DNA from: Viridothelium virens
Lineage: Eukaryota; Ascomycota; Dothideomycetes; Trypetheliales; Trypetheliaceae
NCBI GenBank assembly: GCA_010094025.1
Contig: ML991783.1
Location: 124,001-188,000, forward strand
Length of the DNA: 64,000 nucleotides
Reading direction: 5' to 3'
Part shown: positions 11,743 through 23,482 of the stretch, piece after piece
Layout of the letters: each line of letters opens with the position of its first letter
Position numbering within the stretch: position 1 is the stretch's first letter
Made by a program: the position numbers and the translations under genes
Notes under the pieces: model-generated
The model's database searches: none
What the model was told of the DNA's origin: nothing
What the model saw: only the letters and a program-made list of their open reading frames with translations

Positions 11743-12600
11743 AGCGTTCTTGTGTAATTAGCGGCGGTTGACGATGTAGCCTGGTATCTTGCATGGTTGG
11801 GCAAGTCGCAAGTCGCAAGTTTGCAAGTCGCATTTCACAATCAACAATGACGTCGGAACTTTGGGAAGGCTATGGTACCTCAACTGCATCATTTTCACGT
11901 GTTATTGTGGTTGCGCTCGGAACATTCGAAGACATTCATTTCAAGCTTTCCATGAAAATATAATCAAGCTAAGGTGACTATGGGTGATTTGAGTGCCAAA
12001 GCAATGCAATGTTGGTCTCAATAGACATTGATGACGAGCAGAAAATCCATCTCATGTGCATTCGCCCTTACAGAGGGGGATAACGTATTTCATGCCAGCA
12101 TACATACACCCATGGAATCTCCACGCCAGAAAGATAGGGGATCGCGGCGCATCTCGGTCAACCTAATCAGAAACCCATGCAAACTCCCGTCCCTCGCAAT
12201 GCAAACTTGGAAGTCGCTGATCAAGCAATGACTGGAAAGAAACAAGGTGTAATCCATAGAAAGAAAAAGGAATGGCGCTCGTTTCCGCTTTTCAAACCAA
12301 ATTAAAGGTCAAATTGTATGCGAAAAGCCATAGACATGCTCAACATGGCCATGTGTTGGGGAGTCATTAGCGATTGGGGGGGAGTTTGCTAGAGTCGAAA
12401 ACCAGTGCGATCGTGGTAGCAAACAGAAGGAGACTGGGTGGTAATATGGGACGATTGCTCGACCTGACGCAAGGGGACTGCGCTGACTTTTGCCGGTCCA
12501 ATTAAAGTTAACGCCGAAAGCTTCCAGAATGCCACCCACAACAGATAAGCAGTCCATTTCTCTTGTTGAATCATGGGTCCCGTTGAGATGCAGACTGGGC
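11743..12600. other. intergenic: seipin promoter and kinase 3' region
   Basis: 858 bp. It holds the seipin 5' region, including a 7-nt tandem repeat at 11801-11832, and the 3' UTR of the Sch9-type kinase. No gene is supported. Confidence 0.55.
11801..11832. repeat. 7-nt tandem repeat upstream of seipin
   Basis: About four imperfect copies of GCAAGTC, starting 59 nt upstream of the proposed seipin start codon. Confidence 0.8.
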
Positions 12601-15600
12601 CTAAATATCAAAGCGACCGTTGTTGAAGACACCGTCTTCCGATGATTCGTTCTGAGCCATGGTTGGAATAATGCCACTCATTCGTTCTGTCCTCCTATTA
12701 TCCCAGCCAGATTCCGGATACCGATCATCCCTGGTATCCATACGATCGAGGTCATCCCGATCGCGGAAGTGCTTGTCCATCGCGCTCTCATCTACGAATG
12801 TGAAGCCCGCGAACTTGGCCTGCACACCTGGACTGAGAGGTGTGCTAGCAGGATCGACACCAGATGCAAGAGCTGCAGCGCGGGCATTGAGACTGCTGGC
12901 ACCGTTCATCGCATTCGTGAATTCGGGATCGAAGTTACTGGTGTCCGTCTCCGATTTGAGTTTGGGCTTGAATGGGGGCACCAGATTCTTCTTCGCAAGA
13001 GCATCCCATTCGATATCGGCGAAGAACGGGTGGCGTTTGAGCTCCTCAGCATCATCCGTAGCCCCCAGTCGATGCTTGGGGTTCCGATTTAAGAGTCCTT
13101 TCACGAAATTACGGCCTTCGGGACTTAACGCATCTCGAGGAAAGCGAACCTTCCCGAAAGCAATATTCTTGTACATCTGTTGCGTATCTTCGGCGTAGAA
13201 GGGCGACCATCCACAGCACATCTCAAAGACAAGAACACCCAGAGACCAGAAGTCCACCATTGTACCGTAACCTTGCTCATCTAGCAGCACTTCAGGTGCG
13301 AGGTATTCAGTGGTACCGCAGAATGTATTCGTAGTCGTGTCCTTAGTCAGATTGGCTTTGGATAGACCAAAATCACAGAGGGCAATGTGTCCATTGGCAT
13401 CGAGCAGGATGTTCTCAGGCTTCAGATCCCGGTAGACGACGTTGTTTTGGTGGAGGTGTTGGAGAGCAAGGATGAGCTCTGCAATATAGAATTTGGCCCT
13501 AGCTTCATGAAATTTGCCTTCCTTTTGCAGATGCCAGAAGAGTTCACCACCAGACATGTAATCAGTTACGAGGTAGAGATCCGAAGGTGTTTGGAATGAA
13601 AACTTGAGGCCAACGATAAATGGTGACTCGGCGGTCGCTGTCCGGACAAGAATGTTTCGCTCGCCAATTGTATGGGCCACTTCCTTCTTCTGTATGATGA
13701 CCTTCTTCGACAAGACTTTCATGGCGTAGATGCGCTGTGTATCTTTCTTTCTGACTTGAAAGACCTGACCAAAGGTCCCCTTGCCGATCAACTTCAGAAT
13801 CTGAAAGTCTTCGGGTCCAACACTTTTCTTTTCAATCTTCTCGAATTTGATGCGCAGGTGGATTTCGCCCGTGACACCAACGTCGTCACCTTCGCGAGGT
13901 TCAAGCTGGAACCACTGATCTAGAGGCGAATCATATTCGACAAGGCTTGGACAAAATCGCACGTGTCCGAGGAAGGCTTCCTGATCGGATCTCTCGTAGA
14001 CAGAGATATCGAGCTCGGCATGATCGCCAACAACATCACTGTACAAACTGGATTAGTTGGAATCACAAATTCTGAAGGTTTCAACATACAAGATCGCCTC
14101 ATGATCCCACTTGGGATCCGCTACCCTATTGTCCAACTTCGTATCCTTGGAGTCTATAATGCTTGTGTTGCTACTCTGTCGGCTTTTCATCGGTATCGCC
14201 ATTGGTCTTCCAGCATCACCTTCTGACCTCCGCGGAAGTAGTCGCTTTGCAAGACCATTTCCAAGTGTCTCCTCGCCCTTCGGGCCTCGGGATATATATT
14301 CATTCCACTGAAATTGACAGACGACGTATGGGTCCACTGCTGGTCGTAGTGCCCGAGCCTCCGATATCATGACTGATAGTTTTCCCTTCGGCGAACCGAT
14401 GACGGACCCAGCAGTAGATCCATCCTGAGACTGTGACTTTGCTAAGGGTGTGCCGCCGTGTGTTTGCGAGGGGTGTGTTTGGTTGGATTTGTCTTCGTTC
14501 GAAAGTGCTCTCGGGGTCTGCGGAGGAGTGTTCTGAGACGGTAAACAAGCACCTTCAGTCAGCCTCTTAGACTTTTGAGTGGGCGAAGAATGAGAGCGAC
14601 GTCGAGAATGAGGAGGACGAGAGGAAGACTTGTTTGCAGGGGTGACAGGAGGAGAAATATTGGTGCAAGTGGCCGGGTTGGAGATGTGATGAGCATGCAC
14701 AGTGGGCTTCACGACTTTTGTAAGGGGAGACGAGTTGGCGTAGGTATGCCTGCGGAGCCGGAGCGGCAGGGACGCAAATTGATCGCGACGGTCATGGACG
14801 GACTTTGCCCGTTCGGACCTGTCCTTGCCGTGATCATCTTCGCGTGACTCGCGCCTTGAAGCCTTGTGTAGAGATGAACTGGAAGAAGTCGGAGGTGTGG
14901 GTAACGCGTGCTGTAGCGTGGGTAAAGGGCAGATGTTTTCGCTGTCTTGCTGTGGTGACATCAAACGTTCATGGGGTAAAAGCGGAGATAGCTCGTCGTC
15001 TTCGCCTCGCGAGCCTCTTGCTGAGCTCGGCGCCGTGGGCAAGCCATCCCCGCCTTGATGTGCGCTCATTTGAGGTGTGGGAAGGGAAGTTCCAGAAGTA
15101 GGGTTTGTAGATTGCAAAGGCGCAAGCATTCTGACAGGTTTGGAGTGGGTGTAAGAGGAGTCACCAACCTGGCCAAAGTAGCTGTGCAATATTCCAGGTA
15201 ACCGCTTGTCGGTGGGATCGGGTCGAGGAGTGGCAGCGCCAGGCGGTGTAGAGCTTTGAGACCCTATCTGATCGTGATCTTCGTCGGTGACTTTGCTAGA
15301 TATCACAGAAGTGTTAGCAGACACGCCCATCACTAAAACAGGTTTGCGCACTGCAGTCACAAAATGGGTAAAACAAGTGGACAATAACCCGCGCGCCAAG
15401 GTGCGACAGAAGCAGTAATAAAGTGAGGGCAGTAACAGGCCGAGCATCGACGAATTTGAACGAGGCTGTGCAACAATCGCAAATCAAGTCAACCCGGTTG
15501 GACCAGCCTGTTCCTGGATCGAACCAAAATTCTCGAAGGGACCAAGGAAGCATGTGAGCCATACAACGTAACCCGGGCCATTTGCGAATCCACTTTCCTA

Positions 15601-16379
15601 GCGCTAGATTCGTTGGGCCTTGGAGGACTCGGCTCAAGGCACCGGGAATAGGGCTCGTTGGAAACAGGATATGCGCTAATCACGTTGTGGTGAAACGCTG
15701 CACGTAATGTCAAGTTTCGCGCGCCCATAGGACCAAAGCTGCACCACTTCCACGGCGGGACAGAAACTTCCAAAGCACTGGATCGTCCGAAACCAAAGAT
15801 TGGGAAAGGGGTAGAATGGGATGATTTCGTGCTTTTTTTGGGGAATGGTTTTTTTTTTTCCTTTGGGATTGCTTACCTATGCATCATTGCTTGTCTCAAC
15901 AGATCTGCTGCGGTATGGGGATTAATGGCGGCTTCCTGCCCCGCCATGCTCGAATCCAGCCGGTCCTTGGGCGTGCTTGCACCAGACGCAGTAACGGCGG
16001 TCTTGGAGAGCGAGGGGAGGGCGGTAGAGGACTTTCGCGAGATGGGTGTTGGTCGAGGTCCGGAGTTTTGATCCTGAAGGTCCGGGGGAGGAGCGAACGA
16101 TGGTGACGTGGGTGGTTCGGAATCCTGGCGCGAGCGGGGCGACGAGGGCGTAGTGGGCGGTCGAGACTGTCCGCGTTGCTCAGTTGTCCATGGTCTCACT
16201 GGTCTCACTGGCCTTAAGCTGGTGGCGATAGGAATAATCGTTGACGAAGACGACAGTGCTGGTGTGACGGCGGAGGTACGGCGGGGTGAAGGCGTAGAGG
16301 TGGCGCCTGAGGGAGCGAAAGGCTTGAGAGGGGTCACAGCAGTAAGCCTCGATGACTCCGAGACCTGGAGAGCGGCCAT
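12601..16379 (-). CDS. sch9: Sch9/SchA-type AGC protein kinase with C2 domain
   Basis: Three exons (15877-16379, 14090-15295, 12601-14038) close in phase to 1048 residues. Order: low-complexity N-terminus with TAADLLRQAM, a conserved KVTDEDHDQIGSQ block, a C2 domain (about 505-640) interrupted by a 51-nt intron, a kinase domain (about 648-910) and an AGC C-terminal extension. Kinase motifs are intact: GKGTFGQVF, AMKVL (Lys677), YRDLKPEN (Asp774), DFG (792) and T-loop TFCGTTEY (Thr808). The tail has a turn-motif-like TPLSP and the hydrophobic motif FAGFTF. In yeast, Sch9 is the main TORC1 effector for growth, ribosome biogenesis and stress. The first intron is unusually long (581 nt). Confidence 0.93.
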
Positions 16380-17735
16380 GGAGAATGGAGATAGGGCTTT
16401 CCTTTTCTTTCACGATGGCGATGCCGGCGCCTTGCCCCCACCGGCAGTCCACTCTCCCCGGACGCGCCTGATTTGCTCTCTCCCGGACAGACCGAGTGGC
16501 GCCTGGGATTCGCGATGTGGCTGCAGTGCCGTCGGTGCCTCTCTAGTCTGGAAAAGCTCCAAGTTCCAACACGCCAACAGAGATTTAAACCTTGGCCGCC
16601 CTGTATTCGCGGGCGGCGAGTCTTTTGTACCTGTCTGGTCCCTTCTCGCCCGGTGTCTGAAGCCAATTGACGGCCCAGATACCACTGGCCTGGACCACGC
16701 ACGGCTGTGTCCCGATTTTTCCCTTGGCTTCGAACGATCGCGGTTACTGGTGCTGACCACTTTCTGACCGCTACCTTCTTCGAGCTCGATTGGATCGCCC
16801 TTCCTCGTGCTAAAGAGCCGGAGCCTCTCAGCCTGCGCGTCGTGTCAGCGTACCAAAGTACGGAATACCCCTCTTCATGCAGCCCTGCAAGCTGCTCCCC
16901 AGCTTTTTTATTTTTTCGTCGCCATCTCTAGAGTCTAGAGCGTCTTGGTGAGCAACGTGTGCGTGCTTACGTCCTCTTATAAGCAAGTTTCCAAACGAAG
17001 GACCGCCATCGTGGCCATCACATCTCAGGCAAGTAAGGAGATCTTACAACGGACCGGCCCGGTACCTCGTGGACTTCCTACGGGGTAGGGTACGGCTTAG
17101 GGAAGCAACTAATTGGGTACTGCCCAGTCGCACGAAAAGGTAAGCCAACGGTCGAATACGTCAGGCATTCTTTCAGCTCCGGGGCTATGGCTTAAGGCAT
17201 ACAAAGATGAGATGTGCCTTGATGGTACATCTTACGGAGCTTGTGCTGTCTGGTCAATGCAGGCTGTGGTGGCTGGCATTCCATTGATCTTCTTGCGGCT
17301 GCCACGCCATTCTACCTATTTTGGGCCGTTGGGTGAACTCCCGACGAATAACAGCCCAGGCGCACGCGTACATGCAGCAGAAAAAGTCAACATCGCATGT
17401 GATACGGAGTACATGAAGAACACCTCTGTGCCGCTTGAATGGGCTGGAGTGAGCTCCTGTCAGTGGTACTCTGCCTTACGAGATCAAGGACAATCCCGGC
17501 AGCTCAGGGCTCGGCAAAAAAATACCAACATCTTGTGTACCCAGACCGCCAATCCTACTGCACTTCTTTATTGTTTCAATGCATGGGTAAGCTGCGCATT
17601 GCAAACATGGCTCGCTTGCACGCACGAACTACGGACGTCGTGCTGCTGAAACCATTCGCTTTGATGTTTCCAACCAATGCCCTGCCAGATCCTAAGTCCT
17701 AAGCTGTTTTGCCCCTTCAATAGCACTAGGCATTG
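16380..17735. other. intergenic: kinase 5' region
   Basis: About 1.36 kb between the kinase start and the 3' end of the next minus-strand gene. One TACGGAGTA motif lies at 17403-17411. A 178-codon open frame (17113-17649) has no recognisable domain. Confidence 0.5.
17403..17411 (+). other. TACGGAGTA motif copy 1
   Basis: Exact 9-mer in intergenic DNA; one of eight copies (either orientation) in the window. Function unknown. Confidence 0.6.
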
Positions 17736-18644
17736 CTAATCACCAACCATCATTCCTCTAACGACATCCGTAAAGCTGCTTGCTATGCTTTTAGAGAATC
17801 TTATCCAATGAAACATTGCATTACTCCCAGGGCTCATGCACTTTTGTACCTGCGGCTGAATGTCCAACTTCTTTAATCCCTTGATTTGAAGCAGATCTGT
17901 CACCCACTCAAACGAGTATTCTTGTATCATTCGCTCCATATCCTCCTTCTCAATAGGCTCTATGTCATGCCAGCCTTCACGGCTGGGCTTGCAAGCAATC
18001 ACACAGAGCTTAAGCTCTTCTAGAGCCGGTAGCATGGTTGCAATACACTTGCACGCGTTAGCCCATTCAGCACAGTCATAGTCCTTTGCAAATGGTGCTG
18101 CTCGCTTCGTCATCGCCACGCTCTTGATGCAGTTCCTTGCTTCCGCCGTAAGGTCCCTTATAAACGGCGGTAGAGCCTCAACATGTGTATCGAAGCCAAA
18201 CCGGTGCCTTGAATAGAGCAGTGGAAGTGCTTCGCGGCGGATCTGACGATTGACTCGCAAGATTGCTGTTTGAGGCTTCCCTTTACCCTCCACCCAGTAC
18301 GTAGTTTCCATAGTGCGTCCTCGAAAACGATCTGCACGAGTAAAGAATGTTGTCCGCTGGTAATGAAGTCTTTGATAATTAGCAAGAAAGTTGCTGGGAT
18401 CGAGTGCGCGGATCTCCAGTGTTGGCAAATCTTTATTTATATCTTGGTCACGTTCAGACTCAGCTGCTCGAGCCCCAACAAAGCTGCAAGCATGTCTCCT
18501 ATTGACCGTAGAAGACAGGCCTTGACTACTATGAGCAATACCCAGTGCCGCGAAGTCATTAGAAGGCGATGGAACGAGGAGGTACTCGTAGATCTCAAGA
18601 CGTATCTCAACCGGAAGTCGAAGTAAGGGAGATTCTAACTCCAT
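17736..18644 (-). CDS. F-box-like (LPxEIR) fungal protein
   Basis: A single exon of 302 residues. The N-terminus LLRLPVEIRLEIYEYLL matches the short helical motif at the start of many fungal F-box-like and 2EXR-type proteins. Further on, ILRVNRQIRREALPLLYSRH is the second conserved helix pair. No leucine-rich repeats or WD repeats follow. Such proteins are numerous and variable in Pezizomycotina, and targets are unknown; a role as an SCF ubiquitin-ligase adaptor is inference only. A second, shorter gene of the same kind lies at 31335-32105. Confidence 0.75.
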   Translation of the reverse strand: MELESPLLRLPVEIRLEIYEYLLVPSPSNDFAALGIAHSSQGLSSTVNRRHACSFVGARAAESERDQDINKDLPTLEIRALDPSNFLANYQRLHYQRTTFFTRADRFRGRTMETTYWVEGKGKPQTAILRVNRQIRREALPLLYSRHRFGFDTHVEALPPFIRDLTAEARNCIKSVAMTKRAAPFAKDYDCAEWANACKCIATMLPALEELKLCVIACKPSREGWHDIEPIEKEDMERMIQEYSFEWVTDLLQIKGLKKLDIQPQVQKCMSPGSNAMFHWIRFSKSIASSFTDVVRGMMVGD

Positions 18645-19488
18645 GAAGGCAGGACAACTCCGAGCTCAATTATATACTATCAGTTAAGCCAGTCCTCCAA
18701 TGAAAAAGTAAAGGTAATGGAAATGAAAAGTCCGTTGTGTGAGACTGCCCGGTATCTCGTATCAGAACAGTTGTTTGGGTCTAACAAAACGAGGGCTGCC
18801 GAAGCCAGGTTATGAGAGTTGGAATCGACGGGAGCCAGAAGAAGCAAAGTGCGTATATGTCTCTGAAGACACTTCACGAACGTCAATGCAGGCAGTGTTT
18901 ATAGCGTAAACCCAAAGATCAGGACGGTGGTGGCAGGCTCTGAGCAGGAGTAGAGTAGGTAAGGTGTGTACTTCGTACGTGAGGGAGCCGGGGCGAGGAC
19001 CCCTCCGATTTTTTGATCGGCATTCCCGAAAGGGTAGTTACCCCGAAACTTTATCCGCCAAACTTCTGCCATTGCTTCATTATAGTTTCACCAATACGGA
19101 ACACATTGAGTAGAGTATACTTTCTTGTCGGCCTTGAGACGTTTTCTATCATTCACGATGGACATGATCGTGAGAGACATGGATGATAAGCATGTAGACG
19201 ATTGGCCAGAGGAGCGAATTCAGTAGGTGCAGACTATTTCTCGGTTATCTCACAGTCTAAACCTTTACCCGAACATGAACCCACAATTCATCTATCAAGA
19301 GAACATAGCCTTGCTGAATGGCTTTGGAGATAATATATTAGAGTACTGGCAGTGACAGTGAGCAGGTAGCCTTGATGCCACAAGCAAATGAAAGGTCTCT
19401 CTAAAACATTGCCTAGCTGAGATCGAAGTAGTCGTGGTGTCCCTTTTATTTGAATGAGATGACGTTGCAATTTCCTGAACTATGATAT
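18645..19488. other. intergenic (divergent promoters)
   Basis: 844 bp between divergent start codons of the F-box-like gene and DUS4. No ORF or RNA is recognised. Confidence 0.6.
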
Positions 19489-20750
19489 ATGGATACTAAT
19501 CGACGCATTCCTAGTCCTGTGAAGATCTTCGAAGCGACCAGAATGAAGGGCCGGCCAACCTACAGTAGGTCAACAGAAGGTGTCAAATAGAAAGCTACGG
19601 TGAAGACTAATTAGACAATGGAGTCTGTGCTCCCATGGTTCGGTATAGTAAACTAGCCTTCCGATCGCTTGTGAGAGAGTATAGCGTAGATCTCTGCTAT
19701 ACGCCAATGGTAAGCCAATCCGCAAACACGAGGAAAACCCTGGACCTTGACGTTAGCGGGAAAGGTTTTAGCAAAGGAATTTGTGCGAAGCTCTCAGGCT
19801 AGAGACTCTGGTAGGTTTAGATATAGCTCGTTGTCATTGTCTGCTCATATGATCTCCTCTAGACTTCAGTACGAACTTCCAAGATACACCGACTGTAGTA
19901 CAATTCGGTGCTTCATCACCACTGGAGCTTGCTCGTGCCGCATCCCTTGTCCAGCCGTTTGTCTCCGGCGTCGATCTCAACTGTGGCTGTCCTCAGAGCT
20001 GGGCCTGCCAAGATGGGCTTGGCGCAGTCTTAATGAGGGATCGAGCAGCCGTAGCTGGGATGGTGAAGGCTGTAAAGCAACTCTGTGGGCCCGATTTCTG
20101 TGTCAGCGTCAAAATTAGAATACATAAAGATTTAAGGTGCGCATAAAGCTCTAATCTGACGATAATCGTATATTAACCTTACTGATCCTCTCGAACCCAA
20201 GGGAAACGGTCGACTTCGTTCGCACCGTAGAGGCAGCAGGCGCGGATTATCTTACGGTACATGCTCGAACGCACTATCAACGATCAAGCACGCCCGCCTT
20301 AATCGAGGCTACTAAACTCGTGAAAGAAACAGTAAGCGTGCCCGTCGTAGCAAACGGCGACGCTTTCAGCCTCGAGGATGTGGAACGAATTGCGCAGCAG
20401 ACAGGTGCTGATGGTGAGTGAGTCCTTGAACATGTTTGCGCCCTGAGGTTCTGGTTTTAAGTCCGATTTAAGCAAGCATTTCTCAGACTTACGAATTAGG
20501 CGTCATGTCCGCGCGAGGTCTAATGGAGAATCCGACGCTATTCGCCGGATACGCAGCAACGCCTTCGGAGGCCGTGGAAAGATTCATGTTCCATGCTATG
20601 CGAAGCCCGCTACCATATAAACTCTTACAGCATCATCTATCGGAAATGGCTGGTGGCCTGTTGACGAAGAAACAGAGGCTTGAGATGATAGAGAATCGAG
20701 ATATTGTAGAGCTCATCGACTGGTTGCGGGAACGGGGGCTGGTGAACTGA
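19489..20750 (+). CDS. dus4: tRNA-dihydrouridine synthase, Dus4 type
   Basis: Six exons (19489-19564, 19615-19709, 19765-19810, 19863-20136, 20202-20413, 20500-20750) close in phase to 317 residues. The gene is easy to miss because no single exon is long. The order of family motifs is intact: APMVRYSKLAFR, PMVLAKEFVR, PTVVQFGA, VDLNCGCPQSW with the catalytic-region Cys, CVSVKIRIHKDL, TVHAR, VPVVANGD and GVMSARGLMENP. Dus enzymes reduce specific uridines in tRNA with FMN and NADPH; Dus4 in yeast modifies positions 20a/20b in the D-loop. Introns are 50-86 nt. The start is the first Met in frame with the LELF-like helix (KIFEATRMKGRPTY). Confidence 0.93.
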
Positions 20751-21096
20751 TGCTCGTTTTTTTGGTCGCGTGACAATCTGACTCATGAGGCGTGAGTATG
20801 TCTTTCAAGCAGACCGAATTGGTGCTGGTTAAGAAAACTGCGGCGAAAAGAAAGCTGAGGTGAAAGAAAGGTAAGGCGAAAGAAAGGTGAGGTGACGAGC
20901 CCTGGACCGTTGCCCGGGCAATCGACGCGTTTCGCGACGCGGTCGTAAACTCGCATCAACATTCAACTTCACCAGAGCGCACAGCCAACGAATCGCGCAA
21001 ACCCTGGTCTCATTGCCTCTGTTGATGTCTGAAAATTACAACAAACATCGTTCTACAGCTTCCTGAAAAGAAAATCGAATTAGAGGTTCCTCCAAA
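20751..21096. other. intergenic: NDC80 promoter
   Basis: 346 bp between DUS4 and NDC80 on the same strand. A purine-rich stretch with repeated GAAAGGTAAGG/GAAAGGTGAGG lies near 20862-20893. No gene. Confidence 0.6.
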
Positions 21097-23482
21097 ATGG
21101 CGCAGGAGCCGGGTCTTTTCTCGGTCCGTCGACCGCGCGAGGTAAAAGCCCCTCCTATTGCTCACTGTCGTGCGCCGAGATGAAGCTCCATCTGGGACTA
21201 TTTATGAGCTAATTATATGCAGACTCTGGGTAGTATCAATCACAATTCATCTGCGATACCAATGCCTAGTTCGGCAATGAAGCGCTCAAACTCCGCGTCG
21301 AACTTACAGCAACCTCCATTCACGGCGAACCATGTGCGATCGACGTCAGGCTCTCGTATGTCGCTGGCGCCCGGTCGGCCGAGTCAACCAATGTTTCAGC
21401 GATCATCATCGGGGAACAATCTCGCGGAAATGGGAGGATTTTCAACTGTGCAGCGCAATTCTACGTCGAATGCATTTGGCAGTGCGCAAGGTCGGAAAAG
21501 TTATGCGCCCACAACGCCAGCGCACGCAATACAGTCGCTAGAACAAAGTACGCAAAGACGAAGTAGTGTATACAGCGCGCGACCATCTTCAGGGACCGGC
21601 GCGCCGGGTGGTCATCAATCATTCTTCGCCACACAACCAGTGCCGGGCGGTGTCCCACAGGATCCAAGGCGGCTTCGAGATGGGAGTGTGCGTGCGCAGA
21701 TGGCCCAGGAACTAATGGAGTACCTGACAACTCACAACTTTGAGATGGAGATGAAACACTCTCTGACGCACAAGACAATGACTTCACCAACGCAGAAAGA
21801 CTTCAACTACATGTTCCAATGGCTATATCATCGCGTCGACCCTGCATATCGTTTCCAAAAGAACATCGACACTGAGGTTCCGCCGCTATTGAAACAAATG
21901 CGCTATCCATTTGAGAAGTCCATCATGAAATCTCAGATTGCAGCTGTTGGAGGTAACAACTGGTACACATTCTTGGGGCTGCTGCATTGGATGATGCAAC
22001 TCGCGCGTATGATGGAACAGTACGCCATGGGTACTTATGACGAGGCGTGCGTCGATGCTGGCTACGATGTCTCTGGTGATCGCATTATCTTCCAGTTCCT
22101 GTCAGATGCTTACCGTGAATGGCTCTCTGTGGAAGACGATCAAGATGAAGACGATGCAGATCGGCTGATCAAGCCGCATGTGGATGCCATGGCTGCAAAG
22201 TTTGACGCTGCGAATGCGCAGCACATCGATACAGCAAAGACGCTCGAAGCGGAACATCAGGCGCTACAAGGGCAGATTGAAGAATTGGAACGAACAGGAC
22301 CAAGAATAACGAAGCTTGATGAGCAGATCCGAATATTGGAGGAGGATCGAGTGAAGTTCGAAAGTTACAATAATAATATGGAGGCGAAAGTAGAGAAGTA
22401 TGTGAAAAGAGGGGAGTTGTTGGAAGAGGAGATAAAAAAAGTGGAGCAGGAAATTGAAGAAGCGGAGCGGGAAAAGAAAGATTTACAAGAGAGCATTGAT
22501 AAGCAAGGGATCACGATCCAGGATATCGAACGGATGAATGCTGAAAGGGAAAGGTTGCAGAAAGGCGTTGAGAGTACAAGTCAACGACTCGAAGAATCAA
22601 AGCAGAAATCGCGAGAGAAGGAGTTGGAAGCTGCAAAGAAACTCGATGAACTCGAGCGGCTGGTGGAGCGGTACAACTCGTTATGCCACCAAATCGGCAT
22701 CATTCCATCCACCGCCCCGAACGCCAAGGAGCAAGAGTACGAGCTCGTCCTGACCGTCAACGAAGGCCCCAACTTCCACAGCTCTCAGCTCGGCAGCTCC
22801 CAGGACTCTGAAACCGACCGACTCTTGGCTGACGCGGGGAACGGGTATCAGCCGCACCACCTGTTGAATCTCGATCTCCGCGGCTCAGTCAAGTCCAACG
22901 TCCTTTCACTGCGCAAGGACATCTCGGAGCGACGGAACGCGGCGCTCGAGGCGGACATGAACAACCAGGACCTCCTTGACAAGATCCGCGAAGCGATGGA
23001 CGACAATCAGGCCGAGGTTGAGGCGCTAGGGCATCGAGTGCGGGCAGCGGAGGAGGAGTTTGAGCGGACGAGGGAGATTGGGCAGGAGCAGAAGATGAAG
23101 AGCGATGCGCAGATTGAGCGGATGGAGAAAGAGCTCGCGAAGATGCGGCAGGGTTTAGGAGAGAGTGTGCAGCTGATGGAGCAGAGAGAGATGAACACAA
23201 ATATTGAGTAAGTCGCTCCAAAGAGCAACTGGCTGAATATAGGTAGAAGGCAGTAGACGCTAATAGAAAGGGTACAGATACGAACAGCTGACACTCAAGG
23301 CGGCTTCCGTACGAGAGGAGCTGCATACTGAGATCGAACGAATGTTGAATGACATCATTAAGTTCAAGGTCCATGTGCAGAAGAGCTTGGAGGACTATGA
23401 GACGTTTGTTTCGGAGGAGGTCGAAAGGGAGTGCGAGGAGCAGGCAAACAATGATGAGCATGGTGCAGATGCTGAAGAATAA
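21097..23482 (+). CDS. ndc80: Ndc80/Hec1 kinetochore protein
   Basis: Three exons (21097-21141, 21223-23207, 23278-23482) give 744 residues, the normal fungal length. Exon 1 encodes [15 protein letters not shown], the conserved N-terminal tail. The calponin-homology Hec1 domain (about residues 120-250) contains [17 protein letters not shown] and [17 protein letters not shown] long coiled coil runs from about residue 330 to the end, broken near residues 500-560 by the loop region ([20 protein letters not shown]). Ndc80 binds microtubules through the CH domain and tail, and joins Nuf2, Spc24 and Spc25 in the outer kinetochore. The first intron follows codon 15 at phase 0. Confidence 0.96.

Noticed and set aside
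17113-17649. 178-codon plus-strand open frame upstream of the Sch9-type kinase
   Set aside because: No domain, no codon bias, and it contains an intergenic-type TACGGAGTA motif.
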